DNA from: an uncultured Hyphomonadaceae bacterium
Lineage (GTDB): Bacteria; Pseudomonadota; Alphaproteobacteria; Caulobacterales; Hyphomonadaceae
Assembly (NCBI GenBank): GCA_938049795.1
Contig: CALLCD010000135.1
Span: 1-25,423 of the forward strand
DNA length: 25,423 nt
Reading direction: 5' to 3'
Below the pieces are notes generated by a model that was given only the letters and a program-made list of their open reading frames with translations, had not been told where the DNA came from and ran no database searches. The first letter of the stretch is position 1; every line of letters starts with the position of its first letter. Positions 13,840 to 21,898 of the stretch are shown here, in pieces. Both the position numbers and the translations under genes were made by a program.

Positions 13840-14820
13840 CTAGATCTTGAACGCGATCATTTTGCGCATGATGAGATTGCCGACCATCATCCAGCCGGCA
13901 AAGCCTGCCAGCCAGTATTGGACCAGAGGCCGGTGAATAATCTCGCCATAGAAATCCGGGTTCAGCAGATGGACCGCGCCCGCCACGATAAAGGGCGCCG
14001 CTGACAGGATCAGCGCGGACATGCGGCCCTCTGCGGAGGCGGCTTTGACGCGCAGGCGTAACATCTGGCGGTCGCGGATGGCATCTCCGTTGAGCTTGAG
14101 GAGTTCGGAGAGGTTGCCGCCGGTTTTCGCTTGCAGGCGGATGGTGGCGGCGAACAGATCGACATCTTCATTGAACGAGCGCTGGGACAAGCGCCGCACG
14201 GCATCTTTGAGGGAGGAGCCAAAGGCCATTTCGTCGGCGACCATGCCGAACTCGCTGCCGACGGGGTCTGGCATTTCCTGACCGACCAGAGAAATGGCGG
14301 TCGGCACGGGGTGGCCCGCTTCGAGCGAGCGGACAATGACGGCGAGACTGTCTGGCAATTGGGTGCCGAGTTTCTCGCTGCGCTTTGTGCCGGCTCTGGA
14401 CAAGGCGATGACGGGTAAGACGAAGAAGAGGATGATGGCTGCAATCGCGCCATAACCGGGATTGCCGGAGAGATAGAAGACACCGCCGCCCAGACCGGCC
14501 GAGACAATGGCTGACAATATGGCCCATTTGCCGGGCTCGAACCGGATGCCCGAACGGGTGACGAGCCGGTTGAAGAAGCGCGATGACCAGGCCAGCTCGC
14601 CATCATCGCCAAGCGCGCGTTGCTGGCGCAGTTCGGTGAGAAGTTCCTGCACCGAGCCTGCCCGTTCGCGCGCTTTGAGCCGCGAATTGAGCTGCTTGTT
14701 CATTTTCGCGGTGCCGAACAGGCCGAACGCCGTTTGTACGATCAGAAATCCGACCGCGAAAAACAGAAGATAAGGCACCACAGGGCCTTCAAGCAGCGTA
14801 TCGAGGGCACCACCAAACAT
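13840..14820 (-). CDS. tadB: Tad pilus inner-membrane platform protein TadB
   Basis: A 326-residue T2SSF protein, the partner of TadC. N-terminal membrane segment VPYLLFFAVGFLIVQTAFGLF (about 14-34), two central segments (WAILSAIVSAGLGGGVFYL; AIAAIILFFVLPVIAL) and a C-terminal pair (ILSAAPFIVAGAVHLL; WLAGFAGWMMVGNLIM). The T2SSF domain contains LPDSLAVIVRSLEAGHPVPTAI and LFAATIRLQAKTGGNLSELL. Full length, with no missing parts. It begins 3 bp after the tadA stop, so the two are translated from the same transcript. Confidence 0.95.
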   Translation of the reverse strand: MFGGALDTLLEGPVVPYLLFFAVGFLIVQTAFGLFGTAKMNKQLNSRLKARERAGSVQELLTELRQQRALGDDGELAWSSRFFNRLVTRSGIRFEPGKWAILSAIVSAGLGGGVFYLSGNPGYGAIAAIILFFVLPVIALSRAGTKRSEKLGTQLPDSLAVIVRSLEAGHPVPTAISLVGQEMPDPVGSEFGMVADEMAFGSSLKDAVRRLSQRSFNEDVDLFAATIRLQAKTGGNLSELLKLNGDAIRDRQMLRLRVKAASAEGRMSALILSAAPFIVAGAVHLLNPDFYGEIIHRPLVQYWLAGFAGWMMVGNLIMRKMIAFKI

Positions 14821-14823
14821 GGA

Positions 14824-16215
14824 TCAGAACTCGCGCTGGGGATCGAAGAGTTCATTTGGTACGGTCACGCCGCGACGGTGCATTTCGTCGAGGAATTGCG
14901 GGCGGATGCCGGTGGCGACAAATTTGCCATGAACTTTGCCGTTTTCATCGGTGTGGCTGCGTTCGAATTTGAAGATTTCCTGCATCTGGACGACATTGCC
15001 CTCCATGCCGGTGATCTCGGTTACGCTCATGACGCGGCGCGAGCCATCGGACAGGCGGGCGGCCTGCACGATGAGATGGACAGCAGAGGCGATCTGTCCA
15101 CGGATGGCTTCGGCGGAAATCCGCAAGCCGCCCATCAGAACCATTTGTTCGAGACGGGTCACAGCATCGCGGGGATTGTTGGCGTGGATGGTGGCCATAG
15201 AGCCCTCATGGCCGGTGTTCATGGCCTGGAGCATATCGAAGGCTTCCTCCCCGCGCACCTCGCCGAGGAAGACGCGGTCGGGACGCATGCGCAGGGCGTT
15301 CTTGACCAGTTCGCGCTGGCGGATCTCGCCCTTGCCTTCAAGATTGGGCGGGCGGGTTTCCATGCGCGCGACATGGGGCTGTTGCAATTGGAGCTCGGCG
15401 GCGTCCTCGATGGTGATGATGCGTTCTTTCTCGCTGATGGCGGAGGATAGCGCGTTGAGCAATGTGGTTTTGCCCGAGCCGGTTCCGCCCGAGATCACGG
15501 TCGAGGCGCGGCATTTTACAGCGCCGACGACAAATTCAAGCATGGGAGCTGGCAGCGCCCCATATTCGGCGAGCTTTTCGACCGTGAGCGGATTTTTGGA
15601 GAACTTCCGTATCGAGACGAGCGGGCCATCGACGCCGATCGGGTTGATGGCCGCGTTGACACGGGAGCCGTCTAGCAGGCGGGCATCGACGAGCGGCTGG
15701 CTTTCATCAACGCGGCGACCAACGGCGGACACGATGCGATTGAGAATGCGCAAAAGGTGGTCATTGTCGGAAAAACGGACATTGGAGAGCTCAAGCTCGC
15801 CGCCACGCTCGATATAGACCTGGTGGCAGCCATTGATGAGAATGTCGGAGACTTCATCATCAGCGAGCAAGGGTTCGATGGGGCCGAGGCCGGTCATTTC
15901 GTCAAACACGGCATCAGCAAACTGGCCGATCTCGCTGGACGACATGGCGAGGCCCTCTTCGCGGACCATATCCATGACAATGGCGCGGACTTGCCGCTTC
16001 AGATCAACATCATCGAGCTTCTCCAGAGAGGAGAGATCCAGCTCGTCAATCAGCCGGTTGTGGACGCGAATCTTGGCGTCGAGCAAACCCATTGCGCGCT
16101 TGCGGTCTGCCTTATCTACCGGCGGTGTTGCGGCCGATGTCGGGGCGGGCGTGGCCGGCTTGGTGCGTGCCGGTTCAGACGGGGCAATTGCGGTATTTGT
16201 TGTAAAACGTCCCAT
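14824..16215 (-). CDS. cpaF: Tad pilus assembly ATPase TadA/CpaF
   Basis: A 463-residue secretion ATPase of the VirB11/PilT superfamily that powers Flp pilus assembly. Low-complexity Ala/Pro/Thr N terminus (1-35), an N-terminal domain (about 40-215; MTGLGPIEPLLADDEVSDIL) and the ATPase core. Walker A is ISGGTGSGKTT (241-251). Further on come the Asp-box RIITIEDAAELQL, Walker B RPDRVFLGEVRGEEAFDML and the His-box GHEGSMATIHAN. The start is taken at ATG 16215, which overlaps the cpaE stop (TAATG) with GAGGA about 11 bp upstream. A GTG three codons earlier (16224) lies directly against that ribosome binding site and is less likely. Confidence 0.96.
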   Translation of the reverse strand: MGRFTTNTAIAPSEPARTKPATPAPTSAATPPVDKADRKRAMGLLDAKIRVHNRLIDELDLSSLEKLDDVDLKRQVRAIVMDMVREEGLAMSSSEIGQFADAVFDEMTGLGPIEPLLADDEVSDILINGCHQVYIERGGELELSNVRFSDNDHLLRILNRIVSAVGRRVDESQPLVDARLLDGSRVNAAINPIGVDGPLVSIRKFSKNPLTVEKLAEYGALPAPMLEFVVGAVKCRASTVISGGTGSGKTTLLNALSSAISEKERIITIEDAAELQLQQPHVARMETRPPNLEGKGEIRQRELVKNALRMRPDRVFLGEVRGEEAFDMLQAMNTGHEGSMATIHANNPRDAVTRLEQMVLMGGLRISAEAIRGQIASAVHLIVQAARLSDGSRRVMSVTEITGMEGNVVQMQEIFKFERSHTDENGKVHGKFVATGIRPQFLDEMHRRGVTVPNELFDPQREF

Positions 16216-17375
16216 TAGCGCCACATCCTCTTTTTGCCGGTTTCGGTGAGCGCGGGATCAAGCTTTTTGAGCATCGTCATGACGTCTTTGACCAGAACGC
16301 TTTTCGGTTTCACGCGCGCCACGGGCATGCCGAGATTGACGGCGGCGCGGGCGGATTTCCAGTCAGAGCGGATGACCGCTTCGATGTCACGGCTGATCGC
16401 CTTGCTGGCGCGGGACACGGAAAATTCGAGCTTGCCGTCAGACATACGGTTGAGCACCAGACGCGCCGGGGTCGCGCTCATGCGCAGATCATCAATTTCG
16501 CGCGACATATCTGCGGCGGCATGGAGACTGGGCACGGTGAACTCGCTGACGACCAGCACTTCGTCGACACCGGCGAGGAGCGGCTTGGACCAGCCGCGAC
16601 GTTCACGCGGGAGATCAACGATCACATGGGAGAAGTCGGCACAGACAGTATCGAGCAGGCGGAGAACCATGTCGGGGGTGGCGATGTCGTGAACGTCGGC
16701 ATTGCGCGGTGCGGCGATGACGGTCACGCCGGTTTCATGCATCCATGAATAGGCGTCGAGCAAGGTCGCATCGAGGCGGTCTGGCGCTTCGGCAAGGCCG
16801 ATAAGGTCAAGCCTTGGCTGGGCTTCGAGATAGGCGGGGATCATGCCATCAGCCAAATTCATATCGACGAGGCAGACTTTGTTTTCCGGATCGCGCATGG
16901 CCGTCGCGCAAGCCATCTCAATGGCAATCGTGGTCGCACCTGCCCCGCCCACGGCGCCAGAGACCACCCAGCATTGATTGCGGCGCGCGGGTCCGTCCGG
17001 TGTCAAATCCATCAGCCGTCCTGTTGCGCGCACAATTGCGTCCGCGCCAGCGGCCGAGCCAACGAGATCGGACGCTTTGAGCGCGAGCATAGAGCGCACC
17101 GCCTGTGATGGCAGTGCATCTCCGATGACCAGAACTTTCATATTGGGCGCGATCCGGGCCAAGCCGTCGAGCAAAGCGAGCGAGCCACCGGCCTGTAGAT
17201 CAATAATCAGAACGTCCGAGCCAGCCTTCTCTATGGCCTCTTCGGTCACCATCGCTGACACATCGTTGACGCTGGCAAAGACGTTTGCAAATTGCGCCAA
17301 CCGCTCGGGGGTGACATAGGCGGCCGGACAAATCTTGGACGCCATTGTCGGGATATCTTTTTCCAATGCAGACAT
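16215..17375 (-). CDS. cpaE: Tad pilus localisation protein CpaE/TadZ
   Basis: A 386-residue protein with a receiver-like N-terminal domain (about 15-120; DVLIIDLQAG, MKVLVIGDALPSQAVRSML) and a MinD/ParA-like ATPase domain (about 133-370). The nucleotide loop reads VVSGAVGGAGATTIAIEMA (137-155). The Lys of a standard GKT Walker A is replaced by Ala, as in other atypical TadZ/CpaE loops, so ATP may be bound but hydrolysis is doubtful. VDMNLADG and SHVIVDLPRE supply switch-like motifs. Members localise the pilus machine, at the pole in Caulobacter. AGGA 8 bp before ATG 17375 fixes the start. It is 35 bp after the small lipoprotein gene. Confidence 0.93.
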   Translation of the reverse strand: MSALEKDIPTMASKICPAAYVTPERLAQFANVFASVNDVSAMVTEEAIEKAGSDVLIIDLQAGGSLALLDGLARIAPNMKVLVIGDALPSQAVRSMLALKASDLVGSAAGADAIVRATGRLMDLTPDGPARRNQCWVVSGAVGGAGATTIAIEMACATAMRDPENKVCLVDMNLADGMIPAYLEAQPRLDLIGLAEAPDRLDATLLDAYSWMHETGVTVIAAPRNADVHDIATPDMVLRLLDTVCADFSHVIVDLPRERRGWSKPLLAGVDEVLVVSEFTVPSLHAAADMSREIDDLRMSATPARLVLNRMSDGKLEFSVSRASKAISRDIEAVIRSDWKSARAAVNLGMPVARVKPKSVLVKDVMTMLKKLDPALTETGKKRMWR

Positions 17376-17410
17376 AGTAAAATCCTGAAGTGTAAAAACC
17401 GGAGCGCAGA

Positions 17411-17710
17411 CTATTCGCTGGCCGTGGAGCCAACGCCGCTGGCCGAGGTGTCGCTGAGCTCTGTGCGGTCGCCCGAATTGAGGCGGGCGATGGCCGAGAC
17501 GGCGCGTTCGCCGGACTGTCCGGACAGGCCTTTGGAATTGGGCACATCCACAGCGCGGATCGATTGCATGGCGATGTTCTGGTCGGTCGCGCCGCCAAGC
17601 AGGAACTGTTTCTGGAAATCGGGGTCATAGCTGGCCCCGCCCTGGCTGGCGCATGCGCTCAGGCAAAGGCTTGCGAGGAGAAGGCCGGTGAGATGGTGTG
17701 AGGGTTTCAT
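17411..17710 (-). CDS. Small lipoprotein in the Tad operon, at the CpaD position
   Basis: A 99-residue product with a clear lipoprotein signal (LLLASLCLSACASQGG, lipobox LSAC, Cys20). The mature part is polar and short: SYDPDFQKQFLLGGATDQNIAMQ and then a Ser/Gly/Thr-rich tail. It lies between cpaC and cpaE, where Caulobacter-type loci carry cpaD, a lipoprotein of about 220 residues. This protein is less than half that length and I cannot align it with CpaD by eye. It may be a reduced CpaD, a secretin pilotin analogue or an unrelated lipoprotein. Operon context (11-bp gap to cpaC) supports a pilus role by inference. Confidence 0.7.
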   Translation of the reverse strand: MKPSHHLTGLLLASLCLSACASQGGASYDPDFQKQFLLGGATDQNIAMQSIRAVDVPNSKGLSGQSGERAVSAIARLNSGDRTELSDTSASGVGSTASE

Positions 17711-17721
17711 GGCGGTTGCTC

Positions 17722-19056
17722 CTATTGGACCTGGGGCCGGGTTGAGGATTTCTCGTGCAAGGCAACGGTTTCGTCGAGTAGGAAGAAGGCCGCTTCGGAG
17801 GGCTCTTCGAAGGCATCGAACGGGGTTGCAAGACTTTCCGGTGATGGGGCGGGCTGGACGAGGCGCGGCGTGATGATGATCACAAGCTCAGTCTCGCTGC
17901 GGGCAAAGCGTTTGGAGCTGAACAGGCTGCCAAGAACGGGCACGCTTGAGAGCCACGGGGTCTGGCGGACATCGCTCGTATAGCTGTTCTGCAAGAGGCC
18001 TGCGATGGCGAAGGCTTGTCCGTCGCGCAGTTCGACGGTTGTGTCGGCGCGGCGCACGCTGAGGCCGGGGATTTCAATCCCGCCGAGCCGGACGGCGTTT
18101 TGCGTGTCGAGCACGGACACTTCGGGCCGGACGTGGAGGTTGATCATGTCTTCGCCGAGCACGGTTGGCGAGAAGGCGAGCGAAACACCGAACTCGCGGA
18201 ACTCGATGGTGACGACCTGATCGGCCTGTCCGACGGGTACGGGAAATTCGCCGCCTGCGAGGAAGCTTGCCGTATCGCCCGACAGCGCAACGAGATTTGG
18301 CCGTGCGAGTGTGCGTAAGACGCCTTTTTCTTCGAGGGCATTGAGCGCAACATCGACATTGACGGGGCCGAAGGCGTGCGAACCGATTGCGGCGGCCTGG
18401 GAGAGCGCGCCCGAGATCAGGCTGCCATCGCTCAGGAAGGCGAACTCACCGGCTTGGGAGGCTTGTGTGCCGATGCCGAACTCGCGGACAATGTCGCGGG
18501 AGGCTTCAACAAAGCGGACTTCGAGCAGGACTTGCTGGGCCTGATCAACCGCCAGGCCATTGGCAACACCACCAGGGACATGACGCTCGGCAAGCTGTAC
18601 GGCGGTGGCGGCTGCGCCAGCGGTCGAGATGTCACCGGCGATGAAGATGCCGTCATAAACGGGCAGGACTTGCAGGTCTTCGTCCGGCAGAAGCGTGTTG
18701 AGATCGCGGCGCAAGGCATCAAGACCCAGCGCGACATTGACCTGGATCAGCTCGATCACGCTGCCCGCTTCGTCATAGACCAGAACAGTTGTCCAGCCCG
18801 GGGCCTTGCCGCGCACGAAGAAGGAGCGGTCGGAGGTGGCGGTGACGCTGGCGATTTCGGGGTCGGCCACGGCAAGGGTCGCGAAAGGCTGGTCGATCTC
18901 GATGACGGCCGAGCGGCCACGGTCAACATTGAGCACGGGCGCATCGGCGTCTGCGGAAAGCTGGGTCCAGCCAAAGGCGGGCTGGGCGAGCGGCGCGGTC
19001 AGGCCGGCAAAGGTCAGACACGCGGCGATGAGGGCGGAACGGAGGGTCAGGGTCAT
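17722..19056 (-). CDS. cpaC: Tad pilus outer-membrane secretin CpaC/RcpA
   Basis: A 444-residue secretin forming the outer-membrane pore for the Flp pilus. A signal peptide (SALIAACLTFAGLTAPLAQP) is followed by the pilus-secretin N-terminal domain (about 35-105; VLNVDRGRSAVIEIDQPF, FFVRGKAPGWTTVLVYD), a BON-like segment (about 107-165) and the secretin domain (about 190-410). Hallmarks are LEVRFVEASRDIVREFGIG, GGEFPVPVG, LHVRPEVSVLDTQNAV and TVELRDGQAFAIAGLLQ, ending VLGSLFSSKRFARSETELVI and ITPRLVQP. A proline/acidic tail of about 35 residues follows. It starts 2 bp after cpaB. Confidence 0.96.
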   Translation of the reverse strand: MTLTLRSALIAACLTFAGLTAPLAQPAFGWTQLSADADAPVLNVDRGRSAVIEIDQPFATLAVADPEIASVTATSDRSFFVRGKAPGWTTVLVYDEAGSVIELIQVNVALGLDALRRDLNTLLPDEDLQVLPVYDGIFIAGDISTAGAAATAVQLAERHVPGGVANGLAVDQAQQVLLEVRFVEASRDIVREFGIGTQASQAGEFAFLSDGSLISGALSQAAAIGSHAFGPVNVDVALNALEEKGVLRTLARPNLVALSGDTASFLAGGEFPVPVGQADQVVTIEFREFGVSLAFSPTVLGEDMINLHVRPEVSVLDTQNAVRLGGIEIPGLSVRRADTTVELRDGQAFAIAGLLQNSYTSDVRQTPWLSSVPVLGSLFSSKRFARSETELVIIITPRLVQPAPSPESLATPFDAFEEPSEAAFFLLDETVALHEKSSTRPQVQ

Positions 19057-19058
19057 GG

Positions 19059-19922
19059 CTAGTTTCCTGAATTGGCGTTGGCGGGCGACACGGGGGCCGA
19101 TACGGTTTCTTCGTCGTCACCGGCGATCACGCGGATGTTTGTGAAGGTGGATTTGGGCGTTTGGGCCGGTGCGGCTTGGCGGATGGGCGTGGGCGCTGGC
19201 GGTGTGTCCGCTTCGTCTTTGGCGGCGCGCAGAGCGAGGCCGATGGTGCCGGCCTGTATGGCGACGCCGAGGCGGTTGGCCTGTTCGGTGGTGACTTGCA
19301 AAGTGACGGTGCGGGCGAGCCTTGCGCCGTCGAGGCCTTCTTCGAAGCTCTGGTCGATGGCCAGCACACGGATATTGCTCAGGACAAGTTCGCCGCGCTG
19401 GATCGGGTCGCGGGAGAAGTCGCTCGACAGTTCGCGGAAGCCGTGCACATCGACATGGTGATCTGGCAGGATGAAGCCCGCGACACCCGTTGCGTCGTCC
19501 ACTTCGACCGACATGGCGCGATAGCCCGGCTCGATCAACTGGGCGAGTGTGTCGGGTGTATGTTGCGAGCTGAGCTTGTTGAGCAGAACAGGTTCGCCCG
19601 GGACGATCATGCCGAGCGAAAACGGTAGCGTGCCGTCCGCATTGGTGAGGTTTGAGATATCGGTGACCGCGCCCAGGGGGACGTAATCTGTGGGCCAGTC
19701 GGCCAGACGCAGGCTTTCGGATGTGATCTGGTCGCCGCGATTGATGGCGGCATCGGCGACGTAGATTTGTGTGAGGGCGACCTCGGCTGCGGGCTCGGCG
19801 ATGGTCATGATGTCGGGACGGGCCGCTTCGGCCTCATTGTTGAGCCAGCCACGTCCGAACACGACGGCGGCAATGCCCACCAATACTGATAAAATTAAAG
19901 AGACAATTGGCCCTGTACGCAT
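19059..19922 (-). CDS. cpaB: Tad pilus assembly protein CpaB/RcpC
   Basis: A 287-residue periplasmic protein anchored by one N-terminal membrane helix (IVSLILSVLVGIAAVVFG, about 6-23). A SAF domain follows (about 50-120; QIYVADAAINRGDQITSESL) and then the RcpC region (about 130-235; YRAMSVEVDDATGVAGFILP, DHHVDVHGF, RTVTLQVTTEQANRLGVA). The C terminus is Pro/Thr-rich and low in complexity. CpaB is thought to act with the CpaC secretin. It is the first visible gene of the operon; GAGG about 10 bp upstream of ATG 19922 and a non-coding leader with a dyad precede it. Pilin and prepilin peptidase genes, commonly found before cpaB, are not upstream here. Confidence 0.94.
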   Translation of the reverse strand: MRTGPIVSLILSVLVGIAAVVFGRGWLNNEAEAARPDIMTIAEPAAEVALTQIYVADAAINRGDQITSESLRLADWPTDYVPLGAVTDISNLTNADGTLPFSLGMIVPGEPVLLNKLSSQHTPDTLAQLIEPGYRAMSVEVDDATGVAGFILPDHHVDVHGFRELSSDFSRDPIQRGELVLSNIRVLAIDQSFEEGLDGARLARTVTLQVTTEQANRLGVAIQAGTIGLALRAAKDEADTPPAPTPIRQAAPAQTPKSTFTNIRVIAGDDEETVSAPVSPANANSGN

Positions 19923-19942
19923 CCACCCAACCTCGTATTTCT

Positions 19943-19959
19943 GCTGTAGTCATTACAGC
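19943..19959. promoter_or_regulatory. 17-bp dyad upstream of cpaB
   Basis: GCTGTA-GTCAT-TACAGC is a perfect 6-bp inverted repeat with a 5-bp centre, 21-37 bp before the cpaB start, in the 138-bp gap that separates cpaB from the convergent-side gene end at 20061. Its place in the leader fits an operator or a transcript hairpin. I found no convincing sigma70 pair or full CtrA site around it. Confidence 0.4.
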
Positions 19960-20060
19960 TGCTCCAGATTTCAGATAACACTCAGGCAATAAGGTCTGTT
20001 AAAGCGCGGCGGGCAAAATCTCTGGGCTTTGGTCAGATTTTCTTAGGAATTTCAGATGGG

Positions 20061-21041
20061 TTAGCCGGTAAACAGGGTGCCGAACCGTTCGAAGGTCCAG
20101 AAAACGCCTGCAATTCCAACCGTATAGGCGGTGGCGCGCTGGAGTGTTTCGAGCCGGTCACCGATTAGGCGGAGGAGGCCCCAGACCAAGATCAACAGTG
20201 TGCAAATAAATGCAATCTGCCCCAGTTCGACGCCAATATTGAAGAAGACGAGCGCGGCAAGCTCTGCGCTTTCGGGCAATCCGATCTCGCCGAGGGCACC
20301 GGCAAAGCCGAACCCGTGCAGCAATCCGAAGCTGAAACTGACGAGCCATGGCCAGCGGCTCGACAGGCCAGCGCGGCCATCAAGGGCGGCGACGGCTTCG
20401 ACCGCGATGAGCACGATGCTGATGGCGATCATGGTCTCTACGGGTCCGGGCGCAAGCGAGACGAGGCCGAACATGGTCAGCGCCAGAGTAAGCGAATGGG
20501 CGAGCGTGAACGCGGTGATGACCCAGAACAATTTGCGCAGGCGGACGAGGACAAGCAGCCCCGCGACGAATAAGAGATGGTCGGGGCCGGAGAGGATGTG
20601 TTCGAAGCCGAGCCGGATATAGGCGGGCGCAGCGGCGGCTTGGGCGGTGGACAGGTCGAGCCTGGGGCTTGCCGGTTTGAGGACGGCGGTGCGTGTCTCT
20701 CCGTCGAGATAGTTCAGTTTGACGAAGACATCGGTGAGCGTGCGTTCAAGGCCGGAGATCAGGATGTCGCCCGAGCGCATGTCGCAAGCGACGGTCCATT
20801 TGCTGATGATCGCGCCGTCGAGCAGGCCGGTTTGGGGCTCGCTTTGTGGGGTGCAGGTTTCGGGCAGGACGGGATCGACGACCAAGCGGCGGCCATCAAT
20901 GACGGGTTGTTTCCAGATGATGTCGAAGGCGGCGTCGCTCTGCTCGGTGATTTCGAGATAGGCCGGACGGATTTCGTGGGCCTCTGCGCGGGCGACGAGC
21001 GAGACGATGGAGAGGATGAGAAGAAGGCCAAGCCGGATCAA
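20061..21041 (-). CDS. HupE/UreJ-family membrane protein with extracytoplasmic N-terminal domain
   Basis: A 326-residue protein: signal peptide (LGLLLILSIVSLVARAEA), an extracytoplasmic domain (about 22-140; HEIRPAYLEITEQ and two Cys at 63 and 86) and a HupE_UreJ_2-type membrane domain with about six to seven helices (about 142-326). Family motifs are GFEHILSGPDHLLFVAG (146-162), HSLTLALTMFGL, LLHGFGFAGALGEIG and FFNIGVELGQIAF. The His and Asp in membrane helices resemble nickel/cobalt permease sites of HupE, but the substrate of this subgroup is not established. It begins with TTG 21041, overlapping the PPIase stop by 4 bases (TTGA), so it is translationally coupled to it. Confidence 0.88.
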   Translation of the reverse strand: MIRLGLLLILSIVSLVARAEAHEIRPAYLEITEQSDAAFDIIWKQPVIDGRRLVVDPVLPETCTPQSEPQTGLLDGAIISKWTVACDMRSGDILISGLERTLTDVFVKLNYLDGETRTAVLKPASPRLDLSTAQAAAAPAYIRLGFEHILSGPDHLLFVAGLLVLVRLRKLFWVITAFTLAHSLTLALTMFGLVSLAPGPVETMIAISIVLIAVEAVAALDGRAGLSSRWPWLVSFSFGLLHGFGFAGALGEIGLPESAELAALVFFNIGVELGQIAFICTLLILVWGLLRLIGDRLETLQRATAYTVGIAGVFWTFERFGTLFTG

Positions 21042-21883
21042 GACGGGGCTCCGTCGATGATGACCTGATAGCGCTCCATCAGGGTTTCGAGCGCGGCGGC
21101 ATCGCGCACGCGTTTCTGACGCTCGGTTTCATTGGCGCGCACTTTGTCGGCGACGGTTTCGAAGGCGGGTATGCCGCCGGGGGTCCGCGTGTCGATTTTG
21201 ACGAGATGATCGGCCAGACGCGAGCGTAAGGGCTGGGACCATTCGCCGACGGGGAGCTCGAACACATCGCGCGCAAAGTCGCGGCCAAACAGGCGGCCGA
21301 GGCTGGTCTCGTCAATATCGACATGACGCCTCGCCAGCATGAACGGGTCGCCGACCTGATCGGGGCTTGGGGCGTCGGGGGTGTTGAGCCGGGCGGCGAT
21401 GTTGGCGATCTCGGCGTCGCGGCTGGTGCCAGCGGAGGGAATGTTGAACGGGACATGGACGAAGCTGATGCGGACTGGCGCGCGGTATTGTTCGGGATTG
21501 GCGTCGAAAGCTGTGCGCAGGTCGGCGTCGGTCAGGGTTTGTGTGCTCGTGTCATTGGACAGGAGGAAGCCCATTTTCTGGGCCAGTCGCCGGCGGATGA
21601 TGGTGTCGTCTTCGTCGAGGCCGAGCCGGAGGGCTTCGCGATAGAGCACTTCCTCGCGGACATATTCGGCGAGCAGGCCACGCACATCGTCAGGGGTCGG
21701 CTCGCGGCCCGCCTCGCCTGCCCAGATTGTCGAGAGCCTTTGGAGGGCGTCCTGGCTGATGATGATGGTGCGTTCGGCGGTCGATTGTCTCGACTGCCAG
21801 AGCGTGTGGGCGGCGAAGATGACGGCGCCGATCAGCAGGAAGTGAACCAATGGCTCTTTGAGAAGCGCTCTGGCTTTGGGCAT
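21038..21883 (-). CDS. Membrane-anchored parvulin-type peptidyl-prolyl isomerase
   Basis: A 281-residue protein. A single N-terminal membrane helix (PLVHFLLIGAVIFAAHTLW, about 11-29) anchors it with the bulk outside the cytoplasm. A SurA/PpiD-like helical segment (about 40-115; DDVRGLLAEYVREEVLYREA, RRRLAQKMGFLL) precedes the rotamase-like domain (about 130-245; VRISFVHVPF, FARDVFELPVGEWSQPLRS, DHLVKIDTRTPG). The parvulin core is divergent and I cannot confirm all active-site residues, so it may act as a chaperone more than an isomerase. It is sandwiched between the DUF3604 gene (15-bp gap) and the HupE-like gene (overlap), implying one operon and a shared extracytoplasmic task. Confidence 0.85.
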   Translation of the reverse strand: MPKARALLKEPLVHFLLIGAVIFAAHTLWQSRQSTAERTIIISQDALQRLSTIWAGEAGREPTPDDVRGLLAEYVREEVLYREALRLGLDEDDTIIRRRLAQKMGFLLSNDTSTQTLTDADLRTAFDANPEQYRAPVRISFVHVPFNIPSAGTSRDAEIANIAARLNTPDAPSPDQVGDPFMLARRHVDIDETSLGRLFGRDFARDVFELPVGEWSQPLRSRLADHLVKIDTRTPGGIPAFETVADKVRANETERQKRVRDAAALETLMERYQVIIDGAPS

Positions 21884-21898
21884 GGAATGTGTCCTGAA

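Noticed and set aside
14620..15817. Long plus-strand frames opposite tadA and tadB
   Set aside because: Shadows of tadA and tadB, whose motifs are complete on the minus strand.
19990..20020. CtrA-like TTAA-N7-TATT upstream of cpaB
   Set aside because: The second half-site matches only partly; not enough to call a CtrA site.
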